Below, piece after piece: positions 48,010-55,335 of a stretch of DNA of 64,000 bases. Numbering within the stretch: the first letter of the stretch is position 1; the number at the start of each line of letters is the position of its first letter. The stretch comes from Cypionkella aquatica (lineage in GTDB: Bacteria > Pseudomonadota > Alphaproteobacteria > Rhodobacterales > Rhodobacteraceae): NCBI RefSeq assembly GCF_030161095.1, contig NZ_BSPP01000003.1:51612-115611 (forward strand). Direction: 5' to 3'. A program made the position numbers and the translations under genes. The notes under the pieces were generated by a model, which was given only the letters and a program-made list of their open reading frames with translations, was not told the DNA's origin and did no database searches.

Positions 48010-48136
48010 CCCCGGCGACAAGGGTGGAAGAGACTTTGGGACCCCGACCGCACCGTTGGTCGCCTGCAAGGAGGGGATTCGAACCCACTCAGGTTGCCCG
48101 ATTTGGAGCATGTAGTCCCTTCAGCATTCGCCGAGG
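48010..48136 (-). ncRNA. Candidate Y RNA, unit E (promoter-distal)
   Basis: 127-nt unit closed by a 9-bp helix CCTCGGCGA / TCGCCGGGG with one G-U pair. It carries GAATGCTGAAGGGACTACA near its 5' end and TTGTC before the 3' strand, as in the other units. Inside is a T-arm-like GGGTTCGAATCCC, which is a perfect B-box sequence. Downstream bases lead into the rtcB ribosome site. Confidence 0.75.
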
Positions 48137-48146
48137 TCGTTCTGGT

Positions 48147-48262
48147 TCCGGCGACAAATTGGGTGAGACATGTTGTGCATAAGCTACCCGTTCACACGGG
48201 GCCAAGAGTCGAACCCGGCCTCTCCGGGTTGCCCCGGCGCTTTCACCTGTAGTCCCACCAGC
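48147..48262 (-). ncRNA. Candidate Y RNA, unit D
   Basis: 116-nt unit with perfect terminal helix TCCGGCGA / TCGCCGGA. 5' motif GAATGCTGGTGGGACTACA. Inside: a CCGGG-GCAA-CCCGG hairpin, then a T-arm-like hairpin with loop TTCGACT and a 7-bp stem, then the hairpin CCCGT-GTGA-ACGGG in the place of the acceptor, and a degenerate D-arm-like part (GTAGCTTATGC). Same element order as unit A. Confidence 0.8.
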
Positions 48263-48289
48263 ATTCGCCGGAGTGGTTTCAATTTTGGT

Positions 48290-48404
48290 CTCGGCGACAA
48301 AAGTTAGATGAGACCAAACTCAGTCACCCGCTTGGCACAGACGGCATTTGATGGCCGAATTTGCTGCCGTGGCGCTCCCTGTAGTCCCATCGGCATTCGC
48401 CGAG
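48290..48404 (-). ncRNA. Candidate Y RNA, unit C
   Basis: 115-nt unit with perfect terminal helix CTCGGCGA / TCGCCGAG. 5' motif GAATGCCGATGGGACTACA and 3' TTGTC. No clear T-arm is seen; the interior has pairing such as GACGGCATTTG with its partner GGCAGCAAATTC-type segments, so this unit may lack the tRNA-like domain. Confidence 0.72.
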
Positions 48405-48414
48405 GTCGATGTGT

Positions 48415-48497
48415 CAGAAGGACAAGTGTTTGCAAGACGAGGCCCGTCCCGAACGGGCTGGCTTTTGCCTAGTGTAGTCCCGCGGGCATTCCTTCTG
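48415..48497 (-). ncRNA. Candidate Y RNA, unit B (short)
   Basis: 83-nt unit, the shortest. Terminal helix CAGAAGGA / TCCTTCTG is perfect although its sequence differs entirely from the other units, which is compensatory change. 5' motif GAATGCCCGCGGGACTACA, 3' TTGTC. Inside: GGC-AAAA-GCC and a 5-bp hairpin GCCCG-TTCGGGA-CGGGC with a 7-base T-loop-like loop. Confidence 0.75.
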
Positions 48498-48506
48498 CTT
48501 TTTTTG

Positions 48507-48540
48507 GGCCTTCCGTAATTGGCCTTCCATAGCTGGCCTT
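48507..48540 (-). repeat. 14-nt tandem repeat between Y RNA units A and B
   Basis: On the minus strand AAGGCC occurs three times with a 14-nt period (AAGGCCAGCTATGG, AAGGCCAATTACGG, then AAGGCCC), followed by a run of seven A's. It lies in the spacer between units A and B and may be a processing or pausing element. Confidence 0.6.
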
Positions 48541-48660
48541 GACGACAAGGGTTTCGTGAAACGTCTTTTGCTCTACCCGCTGAGCTACCCCTCTTGCGAG
48601 GGGATGGGACTCGAACCCACGACCCAAAGATTACTGTAGTTCCACTGACATTCGCCAAGC
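48536..48660 (-). ncRNA. Candidate Y RNA, unit A, with permuted tRNA-like domain
   Basis: 125-nt unit directly after rsr. Terminal helix GCTTGGCGA / TCGTCAAGGC has one G-U pair and one bulge. 5' motif GAATGTCAGTGGAACTACA. The interior contains, in order, a T-arm (48604-48620, loop TTCGAGT), an acceptor hairpin CCCCTC-GCAA-GAGGGG (48588-48603), a D-arm GCTC-AGCGGGTA-GAGC (48570-48585) and a small hairpin GTTT-CACG-AAAC in the anticodon-arm place. This is a tRNA elbow in circularly permuted order, the structure known for YrlA-type Y RNAs. A tRNA finder may wrongly call part of it a tRNA. Confidence 0.85.
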
Positions 48661-48661
48661 T

Positions 48662-48685
48662 GGTTCCGGCATTGCTGCCGAAACC
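48662..48685 (-). other. Hairpin at the rsr stop
   Basis: GGTTTCGGCA / TGCCGGAACC with a GCAA loop, 10-bp stem with one G-U pair, starting 4 bases after the rsr stop and ending just before unit A. There is no T-run, so it is more likely a processing or stability element separating mRNA from Y RNA. Confidence 0.7.
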
Positions 48686-48689
48686 AAGG

Positions 48690-50248
48690 TTAAAGTGGGG
48701 TCGCCTCGATTTGGCCAACCCAATGATCCGCCTCCATCTCGCCGCGCGCAAAGGCGGCGATCTGGTCGAAGACCACGTCAGAGAACCCGCCGATGTTAAG
48801 CACATCCTCGCGTTCCTGCGCTTGGGTGGTGCCATAGGGTTGGATGTCGATGCAGACCAGCTTGGCGCGCGGATTGCGTGCTTTCAGCTTGGCCCATTCC
48901 GCCATCATTCCCGTAGCCTGCGCCGCATGGTTTGCGTCCACCCATGACTGGTTGTCCGACACAAAAACCACCAGATCCGGCGCGGTCTTTGCAGCGTTCA
49001 GCCAGGCCAAAGGCGCCGAGCAGTTGGTGCCACCCCCGCCCAAAGCCGCCAGTTTGGCCGCATTGGTCAGCACGGTGTCGCGCGGCTCCAGCACACAAGC
49101 GCGCACCGTAACCTCGAAGGGCAGCACCAGCGCCGCAGGGTTGGCCCGCAGCACCGCCGCAGAAACCAGCGCCGCCACGTCGATGCAGCGCACCGCCGAA
49201 GTGGCCCCTTTGCGCATCCCCGTCACCGGCGACGACATCGACCCAGACACGTCCGGGCACACCGCAACCGCGCCTTGCAGCACCGGCACATTCGATACCG
49301 CCAGTTCCATCGCATCGTGCAAAGCATCGCGCAGCAAGGGATTCACCCCCGCCGACACCGCCTTCAGCGTTGCCATCAACTGATAGGGCAAAACCCGCGC
49401 CGCCTTCACCCTTGCGGGATCGCGCAGCACCGCCGCCACATGTTCAGCCATACCCGGCACCGCAAAAGCGCCCTGGCGGTCAAACGTGTTCAGGTTCTGC
49501 CGCAGCATCTGCCACGACCCTTTGCGGGCGATCTGCCCCCATTGCTCTGCCGTCAGCGGCAAATCGGTCAGCATCTGGAAAGGCACATCCGGCACTTCTG
49601 CCGTGGCACCCGCCCGAAATGCCAGCCAATCCTGCACCACTTGCGGCAGCGCCGCAGCATCGGCAGGTTTGCCGATCAGCCAAGCGTAAAACGCCGCCCG
49701 CGCCGGGCTTTCCGGTTTGGGGTGAACCATACGGATCACATCGGCCAGCGACGGATCATTCCCGACAGACGCCGCCAACAGTGCCCGATCGCTCGCCGCG
49801 TTCAGCCAGCCCTGCACCATCGCCTTAGGCCGAGACCCAGCGATTTACGCCCGGTTTGCCCCGACCGCACGATCTGCACAAAGCTCCGCAGCATCCGCCC
49901 GCTGTCCACCACGCGGTTGAACACCAGCGCAAACAACGCCGGATCACGCCGCGCCAACACCGCCAGCAAGAAGGCCGGCGTGTCTTTCATATGGCCCTTG
50001 GCGCGCACATGCAGAGCGGTCTTGGCCAAAAACGCGGGTTCAACCGCCTCTGCAAATTCCAGCAAGCGGCTGACCTGCGGCTGTGCGTCCTGATAAAACC
50101 CATCGCCAAACGTCCCGGTCATCGCCAGTTGCGCCAAGCCATGCGCCTCGGTGTAAGTGTAGGCTTTTGCCCCGGCAAGGTTGCGGGCGGTTGCCTTGGG
50201 CAGCAACCGCCCCATGGTTGCTGCAAACACGGATTTGTTTGCCATCAT
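48690..50248 (-). pseudogene. rsr: Ro60/Rsr TROVE-domain protein, single-base frameshift
   Basis: Ring-shaped RNA-binding Ro60 orthologue. The N-terminal frame starts at 50248 (AGGATAAAG upstream) and ends at 49802 after GRKSLG; the second frame continues without loss from 49836 to 48690 with the expected residues SRPKAMVQGWL. Adding one G to the GGG at 49836-49838 restores a single frame of about 520 residues, the normal length. HEAT-like TROVE helices fill the first two thirds. The C-terminal von Willebrand domain keeps the MIDAS motif DVSGS, the Thr of GGGTNCS and the Asp of VSDNQ. It is a recent lesion, a -1 recoding site or a sequencing error in a homopolymer. Confidence 0.85.
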
Positions 50249-50420
50249 CTTTATCCTTTTGTTTTCGTGAGTATTTTTTGCCCGACACCGCCGCAAATGA
50301 AAAGTTTTCCATCAAAATCGCCTAAACCCATGAAACCAAAGCGAAATCAGCCGAATCGTCGAAAACACTTTCCATAAATCCTATCCATTGGTATCGTGAT
50401 TTATTATTTTGGATATGATC
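50249..50420. promoter_or_regulatory. Divergent promoter region rsr / rtcR
   Basis: 172 AT-rich bases between rtcR and rsr. Reading the minus strand I find no -24/-12 element with GG and GC ten bases apart; the closest is GCGGCGGTGTCGGGCAA with nine bases between. Thus a sigma-54 promoter is not evident, in line with the altered RtcR loop. The rsr ribosome site AAAAGGATAAAG lies at its left end. Confidence 0.5.
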
Positions 50421-52013
50421 ATGCGCAATGTCGTCATCGGCTTCCTCGGCACCCAGCTGGATATGGGCAAAAATCGCGCCTGGCGCCCTTCGGTTGAACT
50501 GACTCGTCACGCGAAACTTCCGGTGGATCGCTTCGAATTGCTGCATGATCAACGCTACGCCACTTTAGCGGGCCGTATTCAGCAAGCCATCGCTGTGGTC
50601 TCCCCGGAAACCGAAGTCCGTCTTGTGCGGATGGACATGGCCAACCCGTGGGATTTTGAGGAGGTCTACGGCAAGCTGTTCGATTTCGCCAAGGATTACG
50701 GCTTTGACGAAGACCGCGAGCGTTACCATGTGCATCTGACCACCGGCACGCATGTGGCGCAAATCTGCTGGTTCCTGCTGACCGAAAGCCGCCATATCCC
50801 GGCCAAGCTGCTGCAATCCGGCCCGCCGCGCGGCGATGACACGCCCTATGGCACGATTGATGTGATCGACCTCGATCTGTCGCGCTATAACGCCCTGCAA
50901 CAGCGCTTTGACGCGATCAGCCGCGAGTCTGTTTCCTTGCTCAAGGGCGGCATCGAAAGCCAGACGCCCGCCTACAACGCCTTGATGGACCGGTTGGAAA
51001 TGGTGGTCACCCAGTCCGATGCGCCGCTGTTGCTGCTGGGTGAAAACGGCACCGGAAAAAGCCATCTGGCGCAACGGATTTACGAGCTAAAGCTGCAACG
51101 CCGCCGCGTCAAAGGTCGTCTGGTGCAGATCAACTGCGCCACCCTGCGCGGCGCTAACGCCTTGGCAGCGCTTTTTGGTCAGCGCCGCTCGGTCACTGGC
51201 ATCGCAGGCACCGAACGCGCGGGCCTTCTGCGCGAGGCCGATGGCGGCGTGCTTCTGCTCGAGGAAATCGACGCGTTGGAACCCGATGCACAGGCTTTCC
51301 TGCTGCAAGCGATTGAGACGGGGCGCTACTATCCCGTTGGATCAGACAGCGAGGTCACTTCCCGCTTTCAGCTTATCGCCACCGCCAATGCGGAATTGGG
51401 CACGCTGGTTGCGTCAAACCGTCTGCGCCCGGATCTGTTCGCAGTGCTGAACCAATGGTGCTTTCGCACCCTGCCACTCCGTGCCCGACGTGCGGATGTC
51501 GAAGCCCATATCGCGCATTTCCGCGCCAACGCCGAGCGCATTTTGGGCCGTTCTGTCGGTTTCAACGCCGACGCCATGGCCCGCTTTGTACGCTTTGCCC
51601 ATGATCCTGCGACCCCTTGGCGCGGCAACTTCCGTGACCTATCCGCTTCTGTGCATCGTCTTTGCACTTTGGCGGAACGTGGTCGTGTGACTGCGGCTAT
51701 GGTGGAAGAAGAAATTGAAACGCTTGGCCAGCAGTGGCAATCCACCGCCGCCGATGCCGATCTGGCGCTTTTGGCAGAGGTGCTGTCAGAACCCCAATCA
51801 CTGGATGAGTTCGACCGCGCCCAACTCGCGGCGGTAATCCGAGCCTGCCGCGACAGTTCCAGCATCAGTGCAGCGGGTCGCAGGCTATTCGCGGCCTCGC
51901 GGCAAGACAAAAACAGCCAGAACGACGCTGATCGCTTGCGCAAATACCTCGCAAGGTTTGAGTTGGATTGGGCATCAGTTCAAACAGCGATGTCGAACAA
52001 TATGGCCAAGTAA
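50421..52013 (+). CDS. rtcR: RtcR-type AAA+ regulator with CARF domain
   Basis: 530 residues. Residues 1-165 are the RtcR CARF domain (FLGTQLDMG, then HLTTGTHVAQ at 105-114), which senses RNA ends or tRNA fragments in known RtcR. The AAA+ domain has Walker A GENGTGKS (207-214) and Walker B LLLEEID (278-284, Glu-Glu for Asp-Glu). The GAFTGA loop is replaced by SVTGIAG near 257-263. GNFRDLSASVHRL and the C-terminal SISAAGRRLF helix-turn-helix are typical. The ATG at 50421 is chosen because GGAT lies before it. It should control the divergent rsr-Y RNA-rtcB unit. Confidence 0.9.
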   Translation: MRNVVIGFLGTQLDMGKNRAWRPSVELTRHAKLPVDRFELLHDQRYATLAGRIQQAIAVVSPETEVRLVRMDMANPWDFEEVYGKLFDFAKDYGFDEDRERYHVHLTTGTHVAQICWFLLTESRHIPAKLLQSGPPRGDDTPYGTIDVIDLDLSRYNALQQRFDAISRESVSLLKGGIESQTPAYNALMDRLEMVVTQSDAPLLLLGENGTGKSHLAQRIYELKLQRRRVKGRLVQINCATLRGANALAALFGQRRSVTGIAGTERAGLLREADGGVLLLEEIDALEPDAQAFLLQAIETGRYYPVGSDSEVTSRFQLIATANAELGTLVASNRLRPDLFAVLNQWCFRTLPLRARRADVEAHIAHFRANAERILGRSVGFNADAMARFVRFAHDPATPWRGNFRDLSASVHRLCTLAERGRVTAAMVEEEIETLGQQWQSTAADADLALLAEVLSEPQSLDEFDRAQLAAVIRACRDSSSISAAGRRLFAASRQDKNSQNDADRLRKYLARFELDWASVQTAMSNNMAK

Positions 52014-52223
52014 CGGATACCCGCCGTATGGTGCGCGATACACTGATCGTTAAACGATGTCGCGATGATGCCAAAGCCAGACAGATCACCACCTCGGCTG
52101 ATAAGGCAGATTTCACACCGCAATCGACGTGAAAAGCGGGCTTTAAAGACTACAATCGCCGAAACACACCGCCAAAGGCACAAACGCTCCGGCGCATTTC
52201 AGCAACCCTCAGTCAGTTGGGCT

Positions 52224-54500
52224 TCAGCCACATTTGGAATGACCGCAATCATTGCAGGTCATGCAGCCCTCTTTCATCTGCAACGCATAGCTGCCGCAGG
52301 ATGGGCAAGCTTTGCCTTTGGGCCGCTCTCCAACCACCATCACCTCGGCCTGCGGATCGGTTTTCAACCCCATCCCCTCGCCTTCGATGAAGCCAATCGA
52401 CACCAGATGCCGCTCGATCACGCCGCCGATGGCCGCCAAGATAGACGGAATATAGCGCCCCTCCATCCAAGCCCCGCCGCGCGGATCGAACACCGCTTTC
52501 AGCTCCTCAACCACGAACGAGATATCGCCACCCCGACGGAACACCGCCGAAATCATCCGCGTCAGCGCCACGGTCCAGGCGAAATGCTCCATGTTCTTCG
52601 AGTTGATGAACACCTCAAACGGGCGGCGATGCCCCGCGATGATGATGTCATTGATGGTGATATACAGCGCGTGCTCGGACCCCGGCCATTTCACCTTATA
52701 GGTCTGCCCCTCCAGCGCCGCCGGACGATCGAGTGGATCGGTCAGATAGACCACCTCGCCGCCCGCCACCATCGCCGGAGCCTCTGCTGGCACCTTGTCG
52801 CTGCTTTCCGAAACCGTCAACACCGACCCCGTCACCGCATTGGGGCGATAGGTGGTGCAGCCCTTACAGCCCTGATCCCAAGCGGCCATATAGACCTCTT
52901 TGAACGCCTCAAAGCTGATATCTTCCGGGCAGTTGATGGTCTTGGAAATGCTGCTATCAATCCACTTCTGCGCCGCCGCCTGCATCCGCACATGATCCAG
53001 CGGCGGCAACGTCTGCGCGTTCACAAAGTAATCCGGCAGCGCCGCATCCCCCTTCAACTCGCGCCACAGCCGCACCGCGTAATCGACGACTTCTTCTTCC
53101 GTCCGCGAGCCATCCTTTTGCAGCACCTTGCGCGTGTAAGCATAAGCAAACACCGGCTCAATGCCCGACGACACATTGCCCGCATACAGGGAAATCGTCC
53201 CCGTCGGCGCAATCGAGGTCAGCAATGCATTGCGAATCCCATGCGTGCGGATCGCCTCGCGCACGTCATCATCCATCTGCATCATATTGCCCGACGCCAG
53301 ATAGCCCTCGGCCTCAAACAACGGAAATGCGCCCTTTTCCTTGGCCAGATCAACGCTGGCCAAATACGAAGCCCGCGCAATCGCCTTCATCCAGGCCTCG
53401 GTCTGCGCCGCAGCCTCGACCGAGCCATAACGAAGCCCAACCATCAGCAACGCATCGGCCAGCCCGGTGACGCCCAGACCAATCCGCCGCTTCGCCTTGG
53501 CCTCGGCCTGCTGTTCCGGCAAAGGAAAGCGCGAGGCATCGACCACATTGTCCATCATCCGCACGGCCAGCCGCACCAGATCATCCATCGCGACGAGGTC
53601 CAGCTTGGCGCCCTTGGTGAACGCCCCCGCCACCAGCGTCGGCATATTGATGCTGCCCAAAAGGCACGCGCCATAGGGTGGCAACGGCTGCTCACCGCAC
53701 GGGTTGGTCGCCGCAATCGTCTCGCAATAGCCAAGGTTGTTGGCCTTGTTGATGCGGTCGATGAAAATCACGCCGGGCTCTGCGAAATCATAGGTGTTGC
53801 GCATGATTTTGTTCCACAGATCACGCGCTTGCAGGGTGCGGTAGACGCGACCCTGAAACACCAGATCCCACGACGCATCCGCCTTGACCGCATCCATGAA
53901 CGGATCGGTGATCAGCACCGAAAGGTTGAACATCCGCAGCCGGGCTGCATCCTTCTTCGCCTCGATGAACGCTTCCACATCCGGGTGATCGCAGCGCATC
54001 GTCGCCATCATCGCGCCGCGACGCGACCCCGCCGACATGATGGTGCGACACATCGCATCCCACACATCCATAAAGCTCAAAGGCCCCGAGGCATCCGCCG
54101 CGACCCCTTTCACCTCTGCCCCACGCGGACGGATGGTGCTGAAATCATAACCAATGCCGCCACCCTGCTGCATCGTCAGCGCGGCTTCTTTCAGGGCATC
54201 AAAAATCCCGCCCATGCTGTCCGGCACCGTGCCCATGACGAAACAGTTGAACATCGTGACATTGCGCCCCGTGCCCGCTCCGGCGGTAATCCGTCCCGCA
54301 GGCAAATACTTGAACCCCTCAAGCGCGTTATAGAATCGCTCTTCCCACACCGCAGGCTCGGCTTCCACCTCGGCCAAAGCCCGCGCAATCCGCCGCCAGC
54401 TGTCTTCCACCGAAGCATCAATCGGCGTGCCATCCTGCGCCTTTAGCCGATATTTCATGTCCCAAATTTGCTCGGCGATTGGGGCAGAAAAACGGGACAT
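52224..54500 (-). CDS. nrdJ: Adenosylcobalamin-dependent (class II) ribonucleotide reductase
   Basis: 758 residues, coenzyme-B12-dependent reduction of ribonucleotides. The catalytic loop has NPCGEQPLPPYGACLLGS with the radical-site and reducing cysteines, NCFVMGTVPDS near the N-terminus and PTGTISLYAGN. The C-terminal tail is a zinc ribbon (CPSCGSYALQ, then CNDCGHSKCG) typical of Rhodobacterales NrdJ. No B12 riboswitch was seen in the leader; a 23-nt tandem repeat lies 165-210 bases upstream. AGGAAGG precedes the ATG by 9 bases. Confidence 0.96.
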   Translation of the reverse strand: MSRFSAPIAEQIWDMKYRLKAQDGTPIDASVEDSWRRIARALAEVEAEPAVWEERFYNALEGFKYLPAGRITAGAGTGRNVTMFNCFVMGTVPDSMGGIFDALKEAALTMQQGGGIGYDFSTIRPRGAEVKGVAADASGPLSFMDVWDAMCRTIMSAGSRRGAMMATMRCDHPDVEAFIEAKKDAARLRMFNLSVLITDPFMDAVKADASWDLVFQGRVYRTLQARDLWNKIMRNTYDFAEPGVIFIDRINKANNLGYCETIAATNPCGEQPLPPYGACLLGSINMPTLVAGAFTKGAKLDLVAMDDLVRLAVRMMDNVVDASRFPLPEQQAEAKAKRRIGLGVTGLADALLMVGLRYGSVEAAAQTEAWMKAIARASYLASVDLAKEKGAFPLFEAEGYLASGNMMQMDDDVREAIRTHGIRNALLTSIAPTGTISLYAGNVSSGIEPVFAYAYTRKVLQKDGSRTEEEVVDYAVRLWRELKGDAALPDYFVNAQTLPPLDHVRMQAAAQKWIDSSISKTINCPEDISFEAFKEVYMAAWDQGCKGCTTYRPNAVTGSVLTVSESSDKVPAEAPAMVAGGEVVYLTDPLDRPAALEGQTYKVKWPGSEHALYITINDIIIAGHRRPFEVFINSKNMEHFAWTVALTRMISAVFRRGGDISFVVEELKAVFDPRGGAWMEGRYIPSILAAIGGVIERHLVSIGFIEGEGMGLKTDPQAEVMVVGERPKGKACPSCGSYALQMKEGCMTCNDCGHSKCG

Positions 54501-54782
54501 GGGGGCGGACCTTCCTGATGGAAATTCAAGATTGAGATGGCGTCATCATCCAAGACCAAAGCTCCGACCAAGGGTCTGGCAACTTGGTTTGGATTCGGTT
54601 CAGAGCCGGGTCTTAGCGGCATGCTTCATGCAGAACAAGTCAAGAGAAACACTGTCGGCGAAACAGTTCGACTTTGTGCTTTGGGGAAGTTCGACTTTGG
54701 GCTTTGCGGAACAGATTGCACGGACAAGCCTTGAGCCTACCAGATTTAGCACTATCCTGCACCTTCTAAGTTCGAGGGACTC
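54501..54782. promoter_or_regulatory. Divergent region nrdJ / DUF1489 with tandem repeat
   Basis: 282 bases without a recognisable gene; one small open frame (54537-54734, plus) has no family. An imperfect dyad AACACTGT-N7-ACAGTT-like lies at 54648-54668, followed immediately by the 23-nt tandem repeat at 54665-54710. I do not see the NrdR-box consensus. Confidence 0.4.
54665..54710. repeat. 23-nt tandem duplication upstream of nrdJ
   Basis: Two adjacent 23-nt copies with only two differences, each beginning AGTTCGACTTTG and containing GCTTTG. Spacing of about two helical turns fits a cooperative protein-binding site between the divergent nrdJ and DUF1489 genes. Confidence 0.85.
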
Positions 54783-55208
54783 ATGGCGCTCAACATCCTG
54801 AAACTCAGCGTCGGCACCGAGTCGGTCGAAGACCTCTCCGCATGGCACGACGCGCATCGCCATATCTGGAAGCCCGGCACGACCGAGCATGTCACCCGTA
54901 TGTGGCCGAAACGCGAGGATGAAATCCTCAACGGTGGCTCGCTTTATTGGGTGATCAAAGGCGTGATCCAAGCCCGCCAGCGCCTGCTGGGTCTGGCCGA
55001 ACGCCGCGGCCAAGACGGCATCCTGCGTTGCGCCCTCGTGCTGGATGCCGAAATCATCCGCACCGAAAGCGCCCTGCGCCGCCCGTTCCAAGGCTGGCGC
55101 TACCTGCCGCCAGAAGAATCGCCGCGCGATCTGCCAAAAACCCGCGCGCAGGATGATACCCTGCCCCCCGCCCTCGCGGCGGCCCTCGCAGAAATCGGCC
55201 TTCGCTAA
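54783..55208 (+). CDS. DUF1489 family protein
   Basis: 141 residues, typical of the alphaproteobacterial DUF1489 family: MALNILKLSVGTESVEDL, then HVTRMWPKREDEIL with SLYWVIKGVIQARQRLLG and PFQGWRYLPPEESPRDL. Function unknown; presumably cytoplasmic. Divergent from nrdJ. Confidence 0.9.
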   Translation: MALNILKLSVGTESVEDLSAWHDAHRHIWKPGTTEHVTRMWPKREDEILNGGSLYWVIKGVIQARQRLLGLAERRGQDGILRCALVLDAEIIRTESALRRPFQGWRYLPPEESPRDLPKTRAQDDTLPPALAAALAEIGLR

Positions 55209-55239
55209 CCCCTAAAACTTACCTAAAATTGTTTCATCC

Positions 55240-55283
55240 GTTCTTAAATATCCCACGGGGGTCCGGGGGTGTGAAACCCCCGG
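55240..55283. terminator. AAATATCCC box and hairpin after DUF1489 gene
   Basis: TTAAATATCCCACGG is followed by a perfect 8-bp hairpin CCGGGGGT / ACCCCCGG (55263-55283). It belongs with the AAATATCC-plus-G/C-run boxes seen elsewhere in the window and likely ends the DUF1489 transcript, though no T-run follows. Confidence 0.5.
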
Positions 55284-55335
55284 TTCCGCCATAACCACCC
55301 TTCCCTTCCCACAAAATTCGCGCCACAACCCCGAT

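Noticed and set aside
48541-48625. Ordinary tRNA gene in the rsr-rtcB gap
   Set aside because: T-arm precedes acceptor and D-arm, the acceptor is closed by a tetraloop and there is no proper anticodon arm, so it is a tRNA-like domain of a Y RNA.
50249-50420. Sigma-54 promoter in front of rsr
   Set aside because: No GG-N10-GC pair on the minus strand; the best candidate has nine bases between the elements.
52065-54446. Plus-strand open frame of 793 codons
   Set aside because: Exact antisense of nrdJ; Arg/His-rich shadow with no family features.
54501-54782. Cobalamin riboswitch upstream of nrdJ
   Set aside because: No B12-box-like sequence or long structured leader was seen; B12-dependent reductases themselves are often not under this switch.
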